From Cordia subcordata (taxonomy: Eukaryota > Streptophyta > Magnoliopsida > Boraginales > Cordiaceae), in the NCBI GenBank assembly GCA_028554755.1, contig JAPTOF010000012.1, positions 6,043,501-6,107,500 of the forward strand: a stretch of 64,000 nt of DNA, given 5' to 3'. The first letter of the stretch is position 1; every line of letters starts with the position of its first letter. The notes beneath the pieces were generated by a model. The model was given only the letters and a program-made list of their open reading frames with translations. It had not been told where the DNA came from and made no database searches. Shown here piece after piece: positions 60,595 to 64,000 of the stretch. The position numbers and the translations under genes are program-made.

Positions 60595-61505
60595 GAGCAA
60601 GAGTAATGTGAAAATGAAAAGAAAAGTAGAAAAGAGTTGATTTATGTTTTGATTCTTCGTTTTGGTATGTTTCTAATTTATATTAAATTAAAAAGACAAA
60701 TTAACCTAAGTACTAGACAAAGAGGTTTAAAAGGAGGGGCAAATATGATTTCTGGTCTTCTAACTTATTTTCTAGAACTATTAATTATTCTATAAAAGAA
60801 TAAATATGGGGGGCAATTGCCCCCCTTCTCCAATACGTGACATATATATAAGTTCCATCTCCTCTCCTTTCATATTCAGTTGATATAAATCAACCACACT
60901 AAGAATTCAATTCGGTCATATAAGCATGTCCAAAATTTGTATCATCACTTTAGATTAGAGAAAGAAAGAAAGTAGAAAAGTGTCTTGGATAATGAGCAAG
61001 AGTATAGCCACAAATGTGTTAGTAGTAAAAAGAGTCCTAAAAACTGATTCACTTGAAGTGCAAGACTCTCAATTTGACAGAGTCCTTGACCAATATGGTG
61101 GATACATAGAAATGTTTAATGGAGAAAAAGTTATTAATAATGAGATAATTAATAAATGAAATAAGAATCTGAATTAGGAAATTATAGTTGACTGGAAATT
61201 GATAATTGGTTGGGAGCTATTTTACCATGGAAATCCCAAAGAAAGCCATTTTTACCACTAGGACATAGGACGCCCGGAATAAGCGTCGCAAAAGCTAGCT
61301 ATCAATTACGTAAACAGTGACTAAAAATTTAACATTTCTAAATTTTGGGCTTAAATCATGGATCTTAATACAATTAGAGAAAAAGTATTTTCTCTATAAT
61401 TTTTAAAAGAATGTTTCAGTACAAATATATAATACAAAGTCTAACCACTAAGGAGAAAATATAAGGAATGAAGTTACAACAGAAAACAATGATTACAAAA
61501 TTTAA
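58494..61505. other. Intergenic DNA with no recognised gene
   Basis: Besides the tandem repeat at 59213-59525 and a TA microsatellite at 60555-60592, nothing was recognised. Confidence 0.5.
59213..59525 (+). repeat. ~133-bp tandem repeat, two and a half copies
   Basis: ACTATAAAGTG..GTACCATG begins copies at 59213 and 59346. A third partial copy resumes near 59449 with TTATATATGTGCCTTTTTTT and CACTTTAAGGGA. Confidence 0.75.
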
Positions 61506-61509
61506 AAAT

Positions 61510-64000
61510 TCAAAGGATGTAATCTTATCACGCCCTTGCAAGTGAAACAGCCTAAAAAGGTGAGCTTGCACCGTGGAAATTTGAAGTGCGAGACCAAGAG
61601 GTAGGGGTGTAGAAAAAGTTGAAAAAATCGCAAAAACCGATTCGACCGAATCAAATCGATCGTAAACCGTCGATTTTTAACGTAATTCGGTCGGTTGTGG
61701 TTTTAATTTTTAAAAACCGCTTTGGGCGGTTCATTTAATAGTTTTGAGGGATCAAAACCACGGTTAAACCGAACCGCCCGTATATTACGATTATTTATAT
61801 TTATATATATACATATACATATATATATGTATATATGTATGTATGTATGTATATATTATATATTAATAAGTAATTAAATATGTAGAAAATATATAATAGT
61901 GTTAGCCTCCCTGCACTAGAGTTTTAAAAAACACTCTTCATTGTTGGTTTTGCAAATGCAGCATCTACAACCTGAATACTAAGTGAGGACTTTTAATACA
62001 ATTCTTTTAAATAAAGGGGTCGTTGATGTTTAATTTTATAGCAATGTAGAAAGTTGGCACTTGATGGTTCTTCAAGTTGATTAATTAACCAAATCATGGA
62101 TCAAATAAAGTATCCGTCTATGCAAATTCTGGCTATCTAATCAAATATATGTATACACGTATGCGCACATACATATATATGTGTATATAGACTTAAAACC
62201 AACCAAAAAAACCGCTTAAACCGTATTGACCGAAACCAATGATTTCTTAATTGAAATGGACAGCTTTGGTTTTAGAAAATAAAAAATCGCAAATTTCGGT
62301 TCGATTAGAATTTTACGCAAAAATCGACTGAAACCGCCCGCTTACACCCCTACCAAGAGGCCCTTGGTCATAACATCTACCAACTGATCAAGAGTGGAAA
62401 TAAAACAAGCTTACATTGCCCAAAGGCAACTTTCTCGCGAACAATGTGAATATCAACTTCAATATGCTTTGTACGAGCATGATAAACATGATTTGTTGTG
62501 AGATATGTAGCACCAATATTATCAACCAAAGAATTGGAACATCAAAAAAAAGAAAATTCAGCTAAGAAAGTAGAGACTTAAGCTAGCAAAGCTCTGCAGT
62601 AGCAAACGCAATCACTCGATATTCAGCCTTGGTACTGGATCTAGCTGTGGCAGTTTACTTCTTCGCAGCCCAAGCAATCAAATTGGGACCCAAAAATATA
62701 CAATAACCATGAGGACTTTGGCGGTCATCAACATAACTAGCCCAATCAGAATCAGAGCAAGCATGCAAAGTAAGATCAGATGAGGGCCAAAGAAGAAGAC
62801 CAAAATTACTTGTCTCTTTCAAGTAACGCAAAATCCTTTTGGTTGCAGACCAATGCCCGTTAGAAGGATTATGCATAAATTGACAGATCTTGTTAATAGC
62901 AAAAGCAATGTCGGGGTGAGTGACTGTAACATACTGCAAGGCCCCAACAATGCTACGATAAAGAGTAGGATCTGGAAAAGGGACACCACGACGAGCAGAC
63001 AACTGATGAGTTGGCGAGATTGGAGTAGCAACACCTTTTGCATTCTCCATTTTGGCACGATGCAATATATCATGAACATATTTTTGTTGATTAAGAAGCA
63101 ATACACCATTCACAGACTGGACTTGAACCCCCAAAAAGAAAGATAGAGAGCTCAGATCCTTTAAAGAAAATTGTTTATGAAGTTCAGTGACAAGCTTCTG
63201 AAGGGTGACAGTATTATTCCCTGTAAGAATGATATCATCAACATACACAAGCATAATAGAATAATCAGTAGTTGTTGACCAAATAAATAGAAAAGAATCA
63301 GAAGTTGAAGCCATAAAACCAAGTGAAAGAAGATATGCACTTGAACGTGCGAACCATGTCTACGGAGCTTGTTTCAAACCATAGATCGCTCTCTGCAATT
63401 TGCAAACATGTCCAGGATAATTAGGATCAACAAACCCAGGTGGCTGGGATATATAAATCCTCTTCATCCAAGACCCCATGCAAAAATGCATTGTTTACAT
63501 CAAGTTGGTGAACACACCAGTTTTGTGACAAAGCAATAGAGAGAATCACTGGAACGGTGGTTGGCTTGACAACAGGGCTAAATGTGTCATTGAATCGATA
63601 CCCTCTTCTTGACTGTAGCCCTTAAAGACTAAGCGGGCTTTGTAACGATCAATAGAACCATCAAACTTACGTTTAATTCAAAAAACCCACCTGCAACCCA
63701 TTGTATTAGTATCAGACGGCTTTGAAACTAGAACCCACGTACCATTATTAATCAAAGCATTATATTCATAATCCATAGCCATTCGCCATTGCGGGGATTT
63801 AGATGTCTAGATATATGTATTAGGCTCACTGTCTAAAGATGAGATTCCTGGTGTAGTGGAGGCTAGAAAGGTGACAAAGTCAAAATATTGTTTGCGAGGC
63901 CTACTTTATCTCAAGACCATGTTACCAAAGGATGAAATGATGTCACAGTAGTTGTTGTTGAAGGAACATACGTCGAGATTGGATTATGCAACGCAAGAGA
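61510..64000 (-). pseudogene. Ty1/copia pol (RT and RNase H), decayed and cut by the window edge
   Basis: The minus strand from 64000 downward reads WRMAMDYEYNALINNGTWVLV near 63780, DRYKARLV near 63640, HQLDVNNAFLHGVLDEE near 63500, then after a frame change SQPPGFVDPNYPGH and RAIYGLKQAP. A long open frame at 63314-62655 carries the RT active site YVDDIILTG, FFLGVQV and YRSIVGALQYVTVTHPDIAF. Its RNase H part has SDSDWASYVDDRQSPHGYCIFLG, and the C-terminal VREKV..G segment continues to about 62360. A TAG replaces the residue after QAP (about 63360), and several other lesions kill the copy. Gag and integrase lie beyond the window. A hAT-type element splits the 3' end at 61602-62352. Confidence 0.87.
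61602..62352. mobile_element. 751-bp non-autonomous hAT-type element inside the copia remnant
   Basis: Both ends read TAGGGGTGTA when oriented, and the flanks are a perfect 8-bp duplication CCAAGAGG (61594-61601 and 62353-62360). Removing it rejoins the copia reading (TKGLLG then downstream sequence). The inside holds subterminal AACCG/CGGTT-rich segments and a TA/GTAT-rich middle. No coding sequence was seen. Confidence 0.85.

Noticed and set aside
1..64000. CRISPR arrays, prokaryotic operons or ribosome binding sites
   Set aside because: The window is a plant nuclear genome. The tandem repeats seen (36-bp, 34-bp, 32-bp) have no unique spacers.

Overview
This is AT-rich nuclear DNA of a flowering plant, almost certainly a eudicot. 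The evidence is spliced genes with GT/AG introns, three plant-specific protein families, plant-type Mutator-like, hAT, copia and LINE elements, and a nuclear copy of chloroplast DNA. The species cannot be named from the sequence.

Three host genes sit in the middle. A CIN-class TCP transcription factor of the TCP3/TCP4 type (CDS 18285-19658, +) has a miR319 target site. A five-exon TIE/SPEAR gene (35325-37436, +) encodes an adaptor that in Arabidopsis binds CIN-TCPs and recruits the TOPLESS co-repressor through a C-terminal EAR motif. A seven-exon EF-hand Na+/Ca2+ exchanger of the NCL type (38838-45227, -) follows. Arabidopsis TCP3 (At1g53230) and NCL (At1g53210) are near neighbours, so the block looks ancestral. 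Here a TIE gene lies between them, which places a transcription factor and the family that represses it within about 16 kb.

Left third (1-11.3 kb) is nested transposons: a decayed LINE, a copia gag fragment, and tandem LTR-like units. These units were hit twice at equivalent positions, by a 781-bp element with TAA duplications and by a 7,920-bp Mutator-like element (3223-11142, 115-bp TIRs, perfect 9-bp target duplication GTGTTTTAA). The Mutator-like element has a MuDR-like layout. A broken transposase (+) and a broken plant-mobile-domain gene (-) converge on a minisatellite, each with a TATA box near its own end. A perfect 33-bp hairpin and about 1.1 kb of AAT-type repeat lie in its right part.

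11.3-17.4 kb and 20-34.5 kb are gene-poor, with foldback elements and a 1,041-bp hAT-type element (32294-33334, perfect 8-bp duplication) that contains chloroplast DNA including a decayed trnN-GUU.

45-64 kb has no host gene that I can support. It holds a 2.4-kb tandem duplication (48840-55690) whose second copy carries a composite TIR insertion, a 793-bp hAT-type element, several small foldback MITEs, and a decayed copia pol region running off the right edge and itself interrupted by a 751-bp hAT-type element with a perfect 8-bp duplication.
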